Of a DNA stretch of 41,083 nt, positions 16,257 to 24,493 are shown in pieces. The translations under genes and the position numbers were made by a program. The stretch lies in the NCBI GenBank assembly GCA_021463195.1, contig JAJTXZ010000044.1, forward strand, positions 1 through 41,083, in the 5' to 3' direction. Source of the DNA: Anaerolineae bacterium (GTDB lineage: Bacteria; Chloroflexota; Anaerolineae; UBA4142; SHND01). The notes below the pieces were generated by a model. That model was not told the DNA's origin and made no database searches. It was given only the letters and a program-made list of their open reading frames with translations. How positions within the stretch are numbered: the stretch's first letter is position 1; every line of letters begins with the position of its first letter.

Positions 16257-16754
16257 ATGAATTATACCGTTCTCATCGGCGAGCGTACTTATGAAATTCG
16301 TCCGGATGCCAATCAGACTGTCGAAATTAACGGCGAACCGCATCGCGTGGATTTTCGCAATATCGAAGGGTCGGGTTTTTATTCGGCGCTAATAGACAAT
16401 CGTTCGTGGCAAGCGTTGGTTGAACGCGATGGCGACGAATATCGCATTTCGATTGACGGCGAACTGTATGTGGTCACGGTGCAGGATGAACGCACGCGCA
16501 AAATTCAAAAAGCGTTGAATAAAACGCCGGCCGCTTCCGGCGAATTTATTTTAAAGGCGCCAATGCCCGGCCTGGTGCGTCAAATTCCAATTCAAGTTGG
16601 TCAAACGATTCCGCAGGGTCAAGGATTGATTATTTTGGAAGCGATGAAGATGGAGAATGAATTGCGTTCGCCGCGCGCGGGCGTCGTGCAAGAAATCCGC
16701 GTCAAGCCGGGTGACGCGGTGGAATTGGGACAGACTTTGGTGATTATCCATTGA
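16257..16754 (+). CDS. Biotin carboxyl carrier protein
   Basis: The 165-residue protein ends in a biotinyl domain (about 97-165). The biotin-accepting Lys131 lies in EAMKMEN, preceded by APMPGLV and followed by VVQEIRVKPGDAVELGQTLVII. The first 95 residues form a small beta-rich module (YTVLIGERTYEIR, YRISIDGELYVV) typical of carriers that dock onto acyl-CoA carboxylases. The ATG at 16257 lies one base after the stop of the biotin carboxylase gene, so the two are translated together. A longer upstream frame exists but overlaps the carboxylase gene and adds nothing recognisable. Confidence 0.93.
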   Translation: MNYTVLIGERTYEIRPDANQTVEINGEPHRVDFRNIEGSGFYSALIDNRSWQALVERDGDEYRISIDGELYVVTVQDERTRKIQKALNKTPAASGEFILKAPMPGLVRQIPIQVGQTIPQGQGLIILEAMKMENELRSPRAGVVQEIRVKPGDAVELGQTLVIIH

Positions 16755-16844
16755 ACGCCGCAAAGATAGTGTGTTTTGCGAAATGCGGATTGCGGCTCAC
16801 ACTGAGGCGTGAGACGCGAACGCCAAATTTTCAAGGAGGAAGCA

Positions 16845-17606
16845 ATGGCTGCCAAAAAGAAAACGAACGCGGCAAGCGGTAGTATCTTGAATCAAGTCGC
16901 GGAGAAAATCGGCGGCGCTATCGGCACGGTGCAGGGCAGCGCCGATGTCGCGGTGGAAACCGCCAAGAGCGCGGTGAGCAGCGCGGGCGACGCGGCGCAA
17001 GCGGGCGCGAGCGCGGTTGCCGAAAAAGCGAGCGGCATGGTCGCGGCGGCGCCGGGCGCTGCCAAGAGTGTGGCGGACGACGCGCGGGCGCTGCAAAAGC
17101 AGACGGTCAAGAATGCCAAAAAACAGTTGGCGACGGCGGAAAAACGTCTTGCCAAAGAACGCGCCGCGCTGCAAACGCGTTGGGCGCATGCTACGAAAGC
17201 ATTGAAACGCGGCGCCAAGAACGCGCAAGCTGAAACGGTCGAGGCGCAGCGCGCGCTCATTGCCGACGCGCGCGCGCAAATGGATGCCGCGAATAAAGCG
17301 GCGACGGCGCAACTCGCGGCGGCGCGCAAACAGCTGGCGGCGGTTGAGCAATCATTGACAACCAAAGCCAAAGATACTTCTGCCGCGGCGCAAAAGGCTT
17401 TGGCGCAGCAAACGCAAGCCGCGCAAAAACAGGCGGCGAGCGCGCAAAAGACTTTGAACGCGCAGCTCAAGAACGCGCAAAAACAAGTCGCGCGCGTGGA
17501 AAAAGCGGCGGGCAAGAATGTGAAACAGGCGCGCAAAAAAGCGACCAAAGTGGCGAAAGCGGCGCAAAAAGGCGTGACCAATACCGTCAAAGCGGTCACG
17601 GATTGA
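16845..17606 (+). CDS. Ala/Lys-rich helical protein (phasin- or histone H1-like)
   Basis: Start chosen at ATG 16845 because AGGAGG lies 4 bases upstream, the best ribosome site in the window. The 253 residues are almost only Ala, Lys, Gln, Thr, Val and acidic residues, predicted to be one long amphipathic helix or coiled coil with no Trp except in RWAHATKAL and no Cys. The first 90 residues (QVAEKIGGAIGTVQGSADV, AASAVAEKASGM type) look like phasins or apolipoprotein-like helices; the last 60 (KNVKQARKKATKVAKAAQKG) are strongly basic like histone H1 or Hc1 tails. It ends the carboxylase operon. Possible roles are a granule-surface protein or a DNA/RNA-binding protein; I cannot choose from the sequence. 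Composition bias rather than family signature drives these resemblances. Confidence 0.8.
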   Translation: MAAKKKTNAASGSILNQVAEKIGGAIGTVQGSADVAVETAKSAVSSAGDAAQAGASAVAEKASGMVAAAPGAAKSVADDARALQKQTVKNAKKQLATAEKRLAKERAALQTRWAHATKALKRGAKNAQAETVEAQRALIADARAQMDAANKAATAQLAAARKQLAAVEQSLTTKAKDTSAAAQKALAQQTQAAQKQAASAQKTLNAQLKNAQKQVARVEKAAGKNVKQARKKATKVAKAAQKGVTNTVKAVTD

Positions 17607-17639
17607 CACCGCCGGGCGTGTGATGCGCGCAGGCACAAA

Positions 17640-17669
17640 TTGATTTTAACGGGGCGCGGCGTGTATAAT
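17640..17669 (+). promoter_or_regulatory. Promoter before the DUF433 gene
   Basis: TTGATT (17640-17645) and a perfect TATAAT (17664-17669) with an 18-base spacer. Transcription would start near 17676, about 50 bases before the DUF433 gene. It may also drive the genes that follow. Confidence 0.6.
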
Positions 17670-17724
17670 CACGCTGCCGCCTCGTTTTGGTTTGGCGCGC
17701 GTTTTGAAAATATGAGGTGCAGTG

Positions 17725-18210
17725 ATGGAAACGAATGTGACGCTTGAACAAATGGCGCAGGAACTCGAACAGGTGAAAAGAGAACTGCGCGAGGTGAAAG
17801 AACAATACGCGCTCGGAGTGAATGAGAATGGGGGTGATGCTGCACCGCGCAACGCGCCGCAAGAGGTCATTACGAAAACCGGCGAAAAAAGAATAGAGTA
17901 TCCGACTGAACATCCACACATTTATACGAGTCCAACGATTCACCGTGGCGAGCCGACAGTTCGCGGTTCTGCCATTAGCGTCCGTACCATTGTAGAGCGG
18001 ACACGTTTAGGGGACTCACCAGAAAGAATTCTCCAAGGGTATCCTCATCTGAGTCTCGCGAAAATACATGACGCGCTTTCGTATTATTATGACCACACTG
18101 AAGAAATCGAACAGTATATTCGCGAAAATGAGGAGGCAGGATGGCGAGCGTTGCACCGCGCCTCTTACAATCTGCGACTTTCCAAACTGCGGCTCGAAAG
18201 TTTTGATTGA
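17725..18210 (+). CDS. DUF433 domain protein with N-terminal coiled coil (antitoxin-like)
   Basis: The 161-residue protein has a coiled coil of heptads (about 3-30, EQMAQELEQVKRELREVKEQY), a Gly/Asn linker, then a DUF433 domain (about 65-135: TSPTIHRGEPTVRGSAISVRTI, DSPERILQGYPHLSLAKIHDALSYYYDH). DUF433 is a winged-helix-like fold often found as the antitoxin partner of DUF5615 (PIN-like) toxins. No DUF5615 gene follows; only a 41-residue frame of unknown meaning does. The start is the ATG at 17725, since GAGGTG lies 5 bases upstream. The low-GC, unbiased codon use contrasts with the flanking metabolic genes and suggests transfer. Confidence 0.85.
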   Translation: METNVTLEQMAQELEQVKRELREVKEQYALGVNENGGDAAPRNAPQEVITKTGEKRIEYPTEHPHIYTSPTIHRGEPTVRGSAISVRTIVERTRLGDSPERILQGYPHLSLAKIHDALSYYYDHTEEIEQYIRENEEAGWRALHRASYNLRLSKLRLESFD

Positions 18211-18336
18211 ATGGGAAACGAAGCAGAATCCTGCCGCGTATTCGGAAGAGATAAATTGAATGGCAAGAAAAAGCGTGTTAAAGAAAAACCAACTTACTGG
18301 CGCGGCTATATCGCACAATGGGAAACGGCAAAATGA
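18211..18336 (+). CDS. Possible small ORF of 41 residues, unrecognised
   Basis: An ATG lies directly after the DUF433 stop, and a frame of 41 codons ends with TGA at 18334-18336. The product is basic (GKKKRVKEKPTYWRG) and has no recognisable domain. There is no ribosome site except possible re-initiation at the abutting stop/start. It may be a remnant of a toxin gene lost from behind DUF433, or chance. Confidence 0.25.
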   Translation: MGNEAESCRVFGRDKLNGKKKRVKEKPTYWRGYIAQWETAK

Positions 18337-18351
18337 TCCAGAGGAGCAAAT

Positions 18352-18639
18352 ATGGAATATCTCGTCCCCATCGAAATTGAACCACTTAAAGAAGGTGGTT
18401 TTTTAGCGACCAGCCCTGTCTTGCAAGGATTTCTCGCGCAGGGGCGTACGCTTGCCGCGACAATGGAACTCGCGCAAGATGTCGCGCGCAAAGTTATCGA
18501 ATCGTACATTGAACATGGCGATCCATTGTCCAAAGGATTGACAAAAACAGCATCAGCGAAAAAGGGTGCGCGCGTCAAAACCATCCCGACAATGTTCCAA
18601 AAGGAACATTGCGCGCGATTATTCGCGATTCTGGTTTAA
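18352..18639 (+). CDS. hicB: HicB-like antitoxin with shifted C-terminus
   Basis: The 95-residue product begins with the HicB partial RNase H-like fold: [29 protein letters not shown], then [30 protein letters not shown] lies 7 bases before the ATG. HicB proteins neutralise the HicA mRNA interferase and repress their own promoter. The last about 16 residues (from TMFQKEH) are read through DNA that in another frame encodes the end of a HicA toxin, so the natural HicB end has probably been altered by a deletion. The module lies right in front of the methylmalonyl-CoA mutase gene. Confidence 0.75.
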   Translation: MEYLVPIEIEPLKEGGFLATSPVLQGFLAQGRTLAATMELAQDVARKVIESYIEHGDPLSKGLTKTASAKKGARVKTIPTMFQKEHCARLFAILV

Positions 18640-18665
18640 CGACCGACGAGTTCATGAAATTATGA
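18594..18665 (+). pseudogene. hicA: Remnant of a hicA toxin gene (C-terminal 23 codons)
   Basis: In the frame offset from hicB, codons 18594-18662 read [20 protein letters not shown] and then MKL before TGA at 18663-18665. This is the conserved HicA C-terminus (GTLR-IIRDAGL-EEF). The rest of the toxin, including its catalytic His and Gly-rich RNA-binding strand, is gone; upstream in this frame only HicB-coding DNA is found. The TGA overlaps the mutase ATG (ATGA). Read as a deletion that joined hicB to the tail of hicA. Confidence 0.75.
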
Positions 18666-20260
18666 CCAAGCCAAAACCTGATTCCCAATTTGAAACTCTC
18701 TCCAAGATTGAAACGGAACGCATTTACACACCCGACACTACGCGCGTAGATTATCTCGACGCGCTCGGCTTTCCCGGCGAATATCCATTCACGCGCGGGA
18801 TACAGCCGACAATGTATCGCGGACGTTTGTGGACGATGCGGCAGTACGCGGGCTTTGCGAGCGCGGAAGAATCGAACGCGCGTTACAAATATCTTTTGTC
18901 GCAAGGACAAACGGGACTTTCCGTCGCGTTCGATTTGCCGACACAGACGGGTTACGATTCCGACGCGCCAATGGCGGAAGGCGAAGTCGGCAAAGTCGGC
19001 GTGCCGATTTCGTCGCTCCAAGACATGGAGGAGTTGTTTGCGGACATTCCACTCGACCAAGTTTCGACTTCGATGACGATTAATGCCACCGCGCCGATTT
19101 TGCTCGCGTTGTACGTCGCGGTGGCGCATAAGCAGGGCGTACCGAACGCGAAAATTCGCGGCACAACGCAGAACGATATTTTAAAAGAATATATCGCGCG
19201 CGGCACGTACATTTATCCGCCGCAAGAATCGCTGCGCCTCACCGTTGACGTGATTGAATACTGCGCGCGCGAACTGCCGGGGTGGAATCCGATTTCGATT
19301 TCGGGTTATCACATTCGCGAGGCGGGCGCGAACGCGGTGCAAGAAATCGCGTTCACCTTTGCGAACGCGCTTGAATACGTGAACGCGTCGCTCGCGCGCG
19401 GAATGAAGATTGATGACTTTGCGCCGCAGCTCTCTTTTTTCTTTGTCGCGCAAATGGATTTTTGCGAGGAGATTGCCAAATTCCGCGCGGCGCGCAGACT
19501 GTGGGCGCGCATCATGCAAGAAAAATTTGGCGCTGCGAAGCAACAATCCATGATGCTGCGTTTTCACACGCAAACGGCGGGCGTTTCGCTCACCGCGCAG
19601 CAGCCGGAAAACAATATCGTCCGCACGGCAATCGAGGCGCTGGCGGCGGTGTTGGGCGGCACGCAATCGTTGCACACGAATTCGTACGATGAAGCGCTCG
19701 CGCTGCCCACGCCCGAGTCCGCGCGCATCGCGTTACGCACGCAGCAAATTATCGGTTACGAATCGGGCGTGACGAATACGATTGATGCCATCGCGGGCAG
19801 TTATTATATCGAACATCTCACGGACGAAATTGAAACGCGCGTGCGCGATTATCTCGCGCAGATTGAAAAACTCGGCGGCGCGCAGCGCGCGATTGAAACG
19901 GGATTCATCAATCGCGAAATTCAAGAATCGGCATGGAAATTTCAACAAGCGGTGGACGATGGCGAACGCACCGTCGTCGGGGTGAACGAGTTTGTGATGA
20001 CAGAAGAAATCAAACCGCGCCTTGCCCATTCTGATCCTATCGCGCAAGAAAAACAAAAAGCGCGTCTACGCGCATTGCGCGCGACGCGCGACGCGGCGCG
20101 CTGTGAGGAATCTTTGCGCGCGTTGGAAACCGCCGCGCGCGGCGCCGAAAATTTGATGCCGCGCATTTTGCAATGTGTTGAAGCGTACGCGACGGTTGGG
20201 GAAATTTCAGATACGCTGCGGCGCGTCTTTGGCGAATATCGCGGGAACGCGGCGTTTTGA
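18662..20260 (+). CDS. Methylmalonyl-CoA mutase large subunit, catalytic domain only
   Basis: The 532-residue protein holds the TIM-barrel substrate domain of B12-dependent acyl-CoA mutases ([12 protein letters not shown] to EYRGNAAF). It keeps the residues that read the methylmalonyl carboxylate: Tyr62 in RQYAGF (Tyr89 of the Propionibacterium enzyme) and Arg180, ten residues after Gln170 in [14 protein letters not shown] (Gln197 and Arg207). His in SGYHIREAG is present. It rearranges (R)-methylmalonyl-CoA to succinyl-CoA but has no C-terminal cobalamin-binding domain (no D-H-G...S-GG motif), so a separate small subunit is needed; none is in the window. The ATG at 18662 is preferred to an upstream in-frame start, since the latter would run through hicA remnant DNA. 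The epimerase gene follows. Confidence 0.92.
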   Translation: MTKPKPDSQFETLSKIETERIYTPDTTRVDYLDALGFPGEYPFTRGIQPTMYRGRLWTMRQYAGFASAEESNARYKYLLSQGQTGLSVAFDLPTQTGYDSDAPMAEGEVGKVGVPISSLQDMEELFADIPLDQVSTSMTINATAPILLALYVAVAHKQGVPNAKIRGTTQNDILKEYIARGTYIYPPQESLRLTVDVIEYCARELPGWNPISISGYHIREAGANAVQEIAFTFANALEYVNASLARGMKIDDFAPQLSFFFVAQMDFCEEIAKFRAARRLWARIMQEKFGAAKQQSMMLRFHTQTAGVSLTAQQPENNIVRTAIEALAAVLGGTQSLHTNSYDEALALPTPESARIALRTQQIIGYESGVTNTIDAIAGSYYIEHLTDEIETRVRDYLAQIEKLGGAQRAIETGFINREIQESAWKFQQAVDDGERTVVGVNEFVMTEEIKPRLAHSDPIAQEKQKARLRALRATRDAARCEESLRALETAARGAENLMPRILQCVEAYATVGEISDTLRRVFGEYRGNAAF

Positions 20261-20286
20261 GAGAGGGAGATTGGAGACTGGAGATT
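20261..20286. repeat. Short word spacer (GGAGATT words)
   Basis: Three consecutive GGAGA(T/C)T words fill positions 20266-20286, directly before the epimerase ATG; the same 21 bases occur inverted at 14725-14745. Here the words run in the purine-rich direction and so provide GGAG as a ribosome site. Confidence 0.75.
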
Positions 20287-20694
20287 ATGTTATTACGTCT
20301 CGACCACATCGGCATCGCCGTGCAAAACGTGAGTGACGCGCTGGGATTTTTCGAGCGCGCGTTGGGGATGAAACTCGACCACGTCGCGTTGGAAGAGGGC
20401 GGACGCACAGAAGTGGCGTTTTTGCCTGTCGGCGGAAGCGAAGTGGAGTTGGTGCAAACGCACGACCCGGAAAGCGGACTCGGGAAATTTTTAGCGAAAC
20501 GCGGCGAAGGAATTCATCACCTCTGTTTTGAGGTGGATGATATTCATGCCGCGCTCGCGCGTTTGCGCGAAAACGGCGCGCAGTTGATTGACGAAACGCC
20601 GCGCGTGAATACGAGCGGAATGCAGTACGCGTTCATTCATCCGAAAAGCGCGCATGGCGTTCTCATCGAGTTGTATCAGAAACCGAATTCGTAG
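20287..20694 (+). CDS. mce: Methylmalonyl-CoA epimerase
   Basis: A 135-residue VOC protein that interconverts (S)- and (R)-methylmalonyl-CoA. It matches the family along its length: RLDHIGIAVQNVSDALGFFERALGM, EVAFLPVGGSEVELVQ, GIHHLCFEVDDIHAALARL, and SAHGVLIELYQ. The metal ligands are His in DHIGIAV, His in GIHHLCFEV and Glu in IELYQ. The start at 20287 gives the usual N-terminus; GGAG in the spacer lies 7 bases upstream. Placed between the two mutase genes, it links propionyl-CoA carboxylation to the mutase. Confidence 0.95.
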   Translation: MLLRLDHIGIAVQNVSDALGFFERALGMKLDHVALEEGGRTEVAFLPVGGSEVELVQTHDPESGLGKFLAKRGEGIHHLCFEVDDIHAALARLRENGAQLIDETPRVNTSGMQYAFIHPKSAHGVLIELYQKPNS

Positions 20695-20755
20695 CGCGTG
20701 AAACGACAAAATGCAAGCTAGCGCCTTGCGCCAGCTCTCTGCAAGGAACCGAAAA

Positions 20756-22438
20756 ATGTTTAACGAAAAAGAATTGGAACAAATTCGCGCCGCGCGCGAC
20801 AAATGGGAAGAGACGACGCTGCAAAAAGCGCTCGCGAAAAATCCCGAACGCGCGCCCAAGTTTATTACGACCTCTTCGGAAGAAATCGAACGACTCTATA
20901 CGCCGCTCGAGCTTGCCGAAATGGAGTACGCGCGCGATTTGAATGACGCGGGCGAATTTCCATACACGCGCGGCGTGCACGCGACCATGTATCGCGGCAA
21001 AGTGTGGACAATGCGCATGTTCGCGGGCTTTGGCACGGCGGAAGAAACCAATGCGCGTTTCAAGTATCTGCTCGAACACGGCGAGACGGGCCTTTCGACC
21101 GCGTTCGATATGCCGACATTGTACGGGTACGATACTGACGCGCCGCAGGCGGTAGGCGAATTTGGAAAATGCGGCGTCGCGATTTCGTCGCTCGCCGACA
21201 TGGAAATTTTGTTTGAGGGGATTCCGGTTGATCAAGTGACGACTTCGATGACGATCAATTCGCCCGCCGCGATGATTTGGGCAATGTACATTGCGGCGGC
21301 GGAAAAACGCGGCATCCCGCGCGCCAAATTGGGCGGCACGCTGCAAAACGATATTTTGAAAGAATATATCGCGCAAAAAGAATTTATTTTTCCGCCGGAA
21401 CCTTCGATGCGCCTCGTGACTGATACGGTGGAATTTGGCACGCGCGAATTGCCGAAATGGAATACGATTTCGATTTCGGGTTATCACATCCGCGAAGCGG
21501 GTTCGACGGCGGCGCAAGAATTGGCGTTCACCTTGTCGGATGGATTCGAGTACGTGCGTTGGGCGATGGAACGCGGTTTGGATGTGGACGCGTTCGCGCC
21601 GCGCCTTTCGTTTTTCTTTAACGCGCACAATGATTTTTTTGAAGAAATCGCGAAATATCGCGCGGCGCGCCGCATCTGGGCGCGCGCGATGAAAGAAACG
21701 TTTGGCGCAAAGAATCCGCGTTCGTGGCTCATGCGTTTTCACACGCAAACGGCGGGCGTGTCGCTCACCGCGCAGCAGCCGATGAACAATGTCGCGCGTG
21801 TGGCATTGCAAGCGTTGGCGGGCGTGTTGGGCGGAACGCAATCGCTGCACACGAATTCGTTGGATGAAGCGTGGGCATTGCCGAGCGAACACGCGGCGAT
21901 GATCGCGCTGCGGACGCAGCAGATTATCGCCAATGAAACGGGCGTGACGAATGTGGCGGACCCGTTGGGCGGCAGTTATTTTCTTGAAGCGTTGACGAAC
22001 AAGTTAGAAGCCGAAGCGTACGACTATTTTCGCAAAATTGAAAATCTCGGCGGGATGCTGCCCGCGATCGAGCGCGGTTTTCAGCAGCGCGAAATCGCCG
22101 AAGCCGCTTCGCGCTATCAACGCGAAATTGATTCACAAGAACGCATCATCGTCGGCGTGAATGAATACGTCGCCGAGGAACAATTAAAAGTTCCATTATT
22201 GCGCGTGGATGAAGCAGGCGCGCGGCATCATATTGCGCGTTTGAATCGCGTGCGCGCGGAACGCGACAATGCGCGCGTGGAAAAAACGTTGAACGCCTTG
22301 CGGGCGGCGGCGCGCAAGGCGAATGAAAATTTAATGCCGTACTTGCTCGACGCGGTGAACGCGTACGCGACGCTGCAAGAGATGATGGATACGCTGCGCC
22401 AAGAGTGGGGCGAATATCAAGAACCGGCGATTGTGTGA
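20756..22438 (+). CDS. B12-dependent acyl-CoA mutase large subunit, isobutyryl-CoA mutase type
   Basis: A 560-residue paralogue of the mutase at 18662 with the same barrel and no cobalamin-binding domain. At the substrate-reading positions it has Phe89 (RMFAGF) where methylmalonyl-CoA mutase has Tyr, and Gln207 (EYIAQK) where that enzyme has Arg; Gln197 is kept. Phe plus Gln is the known signature of isobutyryl-CoA mutase (IcmA). The surrounding text ([28 protein letters not shown]) also resembles IcmA. Inferred reaction: isobutyryl-CoA to and from butyryl-CoA, which would feed valine- or leucine-derived acids into the neighbouring beta-oxidation genes. AAGGA lies 10 bases before the chosen ATG. 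Other branched-chain acyl-CoA mutases (isovaleryl/pivalyl) are possible. Confidence 0.9.
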   Translation: MFNEKELEQIRAARDKWEETTLQKALAKNPERAPKFITTSSEEIERLYTPLELAEMEYARDLNDAGEFPYTRGVHATMYRGKVWTMRMFAGFGTAEETNARFKYLLEHGETGLSTAFDMPTLYGYDTDAPQAVGEFGKCGVAISSLADMEILFEGIPVDQVTTSMTINSPAAMIWAMYIAAAEKRGIPRAKLGGTLQNDILKEYIAQKEFIFPPEPSMRLVTDTVEFGTRELPKWNTISISGYHIREAGSTAAQELAFTLSDGFEYVRWAMERGLDVDAFAPRLSFFFNAHNDFFEEIAKYRAARRIWARAMKETFGAKNPRSWLMRFHTQTAGVSLTAQQPMNNVARVALQALAGVLGGTQSLHTNSLDEAWALPSEHAAMIALRTQQIIANETGVTNVADPLGGSYFLEALTNKLEAEAYDYFRKIENLGGMLPAIERGFQQREIAEAASRYQREIDSQERIIVGVNEYVAEEQLKVPLLRVDEAGARHHIARLNRVRAERDNARVEKTLNALRAAARKANENLMPYLLDAVNAYATLQEMMDTLRQEWGEYQEPAIV

Positions 22439-22538
22439 GTTGGGACAGCCCGATGCGCGCGGAACGATTCAAGCGCTGAAATCGTCTAACCGATGACGCA
22501 GCGCGTCAAAAATTTTACTGGAGGGCGAAGGAGTAAAG

Positions 22539-24404
22539 ATGAAGGCAGTTGTAACGGGTTTGGTAGGCGCGATTCTTTTGGCAACGCTTGTGAGTGCGCC
22601 GCTGCGCGCGCAAACTACGGTGAGCTGCGCGCAAGATTATACTGTCGCCGCCGGCGATTGGCTTTCTACGATTGCGGAAAAATATCTCGGCAACGCCTCT
22701 GCGTATTACGCGATTATGACGCAGACGAATTTGAAATCAAAAACCGATTTTGCGTACGCGACGATTGTAAATCCCAATATCATTGAAACTGGGTGGAAAT
22801 TGTGCATTCCGGACCAAGCCACGGCGGACGTATTGAACGGCGTGAATCCCCCGCCCGGTTTGGACAAGAACGCGTTATACAATGCAACCTATTCGAGTGA
22901 ATTGATGCCGGGCGGTAAAGCGACGTTGAAAGATGGAACGTATGCAGCGCCCGCTGATCCGAGCGGCGCGCCCGGCGCGCAAATGATGTTGACCAAACAG
23001 ATCGCGTACGGTGATTTGAATGGAACGCCTTCGGCGGCGGTGGTGACGGGTTCGACTGGCGGCGGTTCCGGTTTCTTTTACATTATCAGTTTGATGCAGA
23101 ATCAAGATGGCAAACCGGTTGAAGTGGCGACAACAGGCACCGGCGACCGCAGTCCGGCGCTTGCGCTCGTGATTGAAAACAATCAACTGATGGTGGATTA
23201 TTTGACGCAAGGTCCTGACCAGCCGATGTGCTGTGGCAATTTGCGTGTCGTGGACACTTATGCGCTCGAAGGAAATAAATTGAGTCAAATCTCGCATCAG
23301 GAATTGGGCTATCTCGGTCCGAATGGTGAAACGCCGGGACAACCGGTTGCGGTGACGGGCGAGGTGGTTTATCGCGAAAGAATCGCGATGCCCGAAGGCG
23401 CGGTGATCACAGTTCGCGTCTCGGATGTTTCGTTGGCGGACGCGCCCGCGGTGGTGATTGGCGAGCAGGTGATTGAAAATCCGGGCAATGTGCCGGTGAA
23501 ATTTTCGGTGGCGTACGATGCTTCCAAAATTCAACCAAGCCGCACGTATGCTGTGAGCGCGCGCATTGAGGTAAATGGAAAGTTGGAATGGATTAGCACG
23601 ACGCGCATTCCCGTGATTACAGATGGCGCGCCGACGAGCAATGTCACAGTTCCGGTAGAACGCGTCGGCGGTTCCGCGAGCGCTAATTCAGACGATGCGG
23701 CGAAAAAATTGACAGGCGTCGTGTGGCAGTGGCAAAGCGCCGCTAACGCCAGCGGCGATACAAAGGTGAATGACCCGACGCGCTATACGATTACGTTTAA
23801 CGCGGATGGCACGGCAAACATCAAGAACGACTGCAACAACATTCTCGCCAATTACACGCTGGATGGCGCGAACATGAAATTAGAGTTGGGTCCCAGCACA
23901 CTCGTCGCCTGTCCCGAAGATACGCTTGACACGGAATTTCGCGCGCAGTTGAGCGCGGTTTCAAGTTACAAGCTCGAAAATGAAATGTTGCTGCTTGAAA
24001 CGGCGGATGGCGGCGTGATGAAATTTAGCGCGGGGGAAAAAGCAGCGGGGGGCACGGGCGCGATTGGCGAGCCATTATTTGGGTTGTGGAAATGGCAAGG
24101 CACGCAAACGCCCAAAGAAGAAATCAAACCGGATGACCCGAACAAATACACCGTTGACTTTGGCAAAGATGGTTTTGTGCAAATCAAAGCGGATTGCAAT
24201 ACCGGGCGCGCGGCGTACGGATTGGGCGGAGCGCAAGAACTCCACATCAGCCCGATTGCGTTGACCAGGATGGCTTGCGGTGAACAGAGTCAAGACGCCG
24301 TGTTCGCGCAGCAGTTTCAAAACGCCGCGATCTATTTCATCAAAGACGGCGATTTGTACATTGATCTCACGGCAGACGCAGGGACGATGCATTTTGCGCG
24401 CTGA
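22539..24404 (+). CDS. Secreted LysM, YbaY-like and double META domain protein
   Basis: The 621-residue protein begins with a signal peptide (1-25, cleavage near LRAQT). Domains in order: a LysM-like module (about 33-80, YTVAAGDWLSTIAEKYLG), a middle beta-rich region (about 130-265), a YbaY/YscW-type sandwich (about 273-370, GEVVYRERIAMPEGAVITVRV), and two META domains (about 388-500 and 513-620), each with VWQWQ or LWKWQ, DPTRYTI or DPNKYTV, ADGTANI or KDGFVQI, and an NDCN or ADCN centre. META and YbaY modules often appear together in secreted proteins of unclear role. LysM suggests attachment to cell-wall glycans. AAGGAG precedes the ATG. A bidirectional terminator follows at 24433-24469. 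Exact function unknown. Confidence 0.88.
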   Translation: MKAVVTGLVGAILLATLVSAPLRAQTTVSCAQDYTVAAGDWLSTIAEKYLGNASAYYAIMTQTNLKSKTDFAYATIVNPNIIETGWKLCIPDQATADVLNGVNPPPGLDKNALYNATYSSELMPGGKATLKDGTYAAPADPSGAPGAQMMLTKQIAYGDLNGTPSAAVVTGSTGGGSGFFYIISLMQNQDGKPVEVATTGTGDRSPALALVIENNQLMVDYLTQGPDQPMCCGNLRVVDTYALEGNKLSQISHQELGYLGPNGETPGQPVAVTGEVVYRERIAMPEGAVITVRVSDVSLADAPAVVIGEQVIENPGNVPVKFSVAYDASKIQPSRTYAVSARIEVNGKLEWISTTRIPVITDGAPTSNVTVPVERVGGSASANSDDAAKKLTGVVWQWQSAANASGDTKVNDPTRYTITFNADGTANIKNDCNNILANYTLDGANMKLELGPSTLVACPEDTLDTEFRAQLSAVSSYKLENEMLLLETADGGVMKFSAGEKAAGGTGAIGEPLFGLWKWQGTQTPKEEIKPDDPNKYTVDFGKDGFVQIKADCNTGRAAYGLGGAQELHISPIALTRMACGEQSQDAVFAQQFQNAAIYFIKDGDLYIDLTADAGTMHFAR

Positions 24405-24432
24405 ACAAAAGTAACGCAAGCACGGCATAAAT

Positions 24433-24469
24433 AAAAACGCGCTGGAGAAATTTTCTCCAGCGCGTTTTT
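24433..24469. terminator. Bidirectional terminator between convergent genes
   Basis: AAAAACGCGCTGGAGAA and TTCTCCAGCGCGTTTT form a 13-bp GC-rich stem plus an A/T extension, with T-runs on both strands. It lies 28 bases after the LysM/META gene and 25 bases past the 3' end of the minus-strand membrane gene. Confidence 0.9.
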
Positions 24470-24493
24470 TTGTACTCTAATCCTCTCAAACTG

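Noticed and set aside
16892-17638. 248-codon minus-strand frame rich in Cys/Ala/Phe
   Set aside because: Antisense shadow of the Ala/Lys-rich protein, which has a perfect ribosome site.
18211-18351. DUF5615 toxin gene behind DUF433
   Set aside because: No frame there shows the DUF5615 start (LLDENLP-type) or later motifs; only a 41-codon frame is present.
20663-21892. 409-codon minus-strand frame
   Set aside because: Antisense shadow of the second mutase; extremely Arg/His-rich, as expected from the reverse of GC-biased codons.
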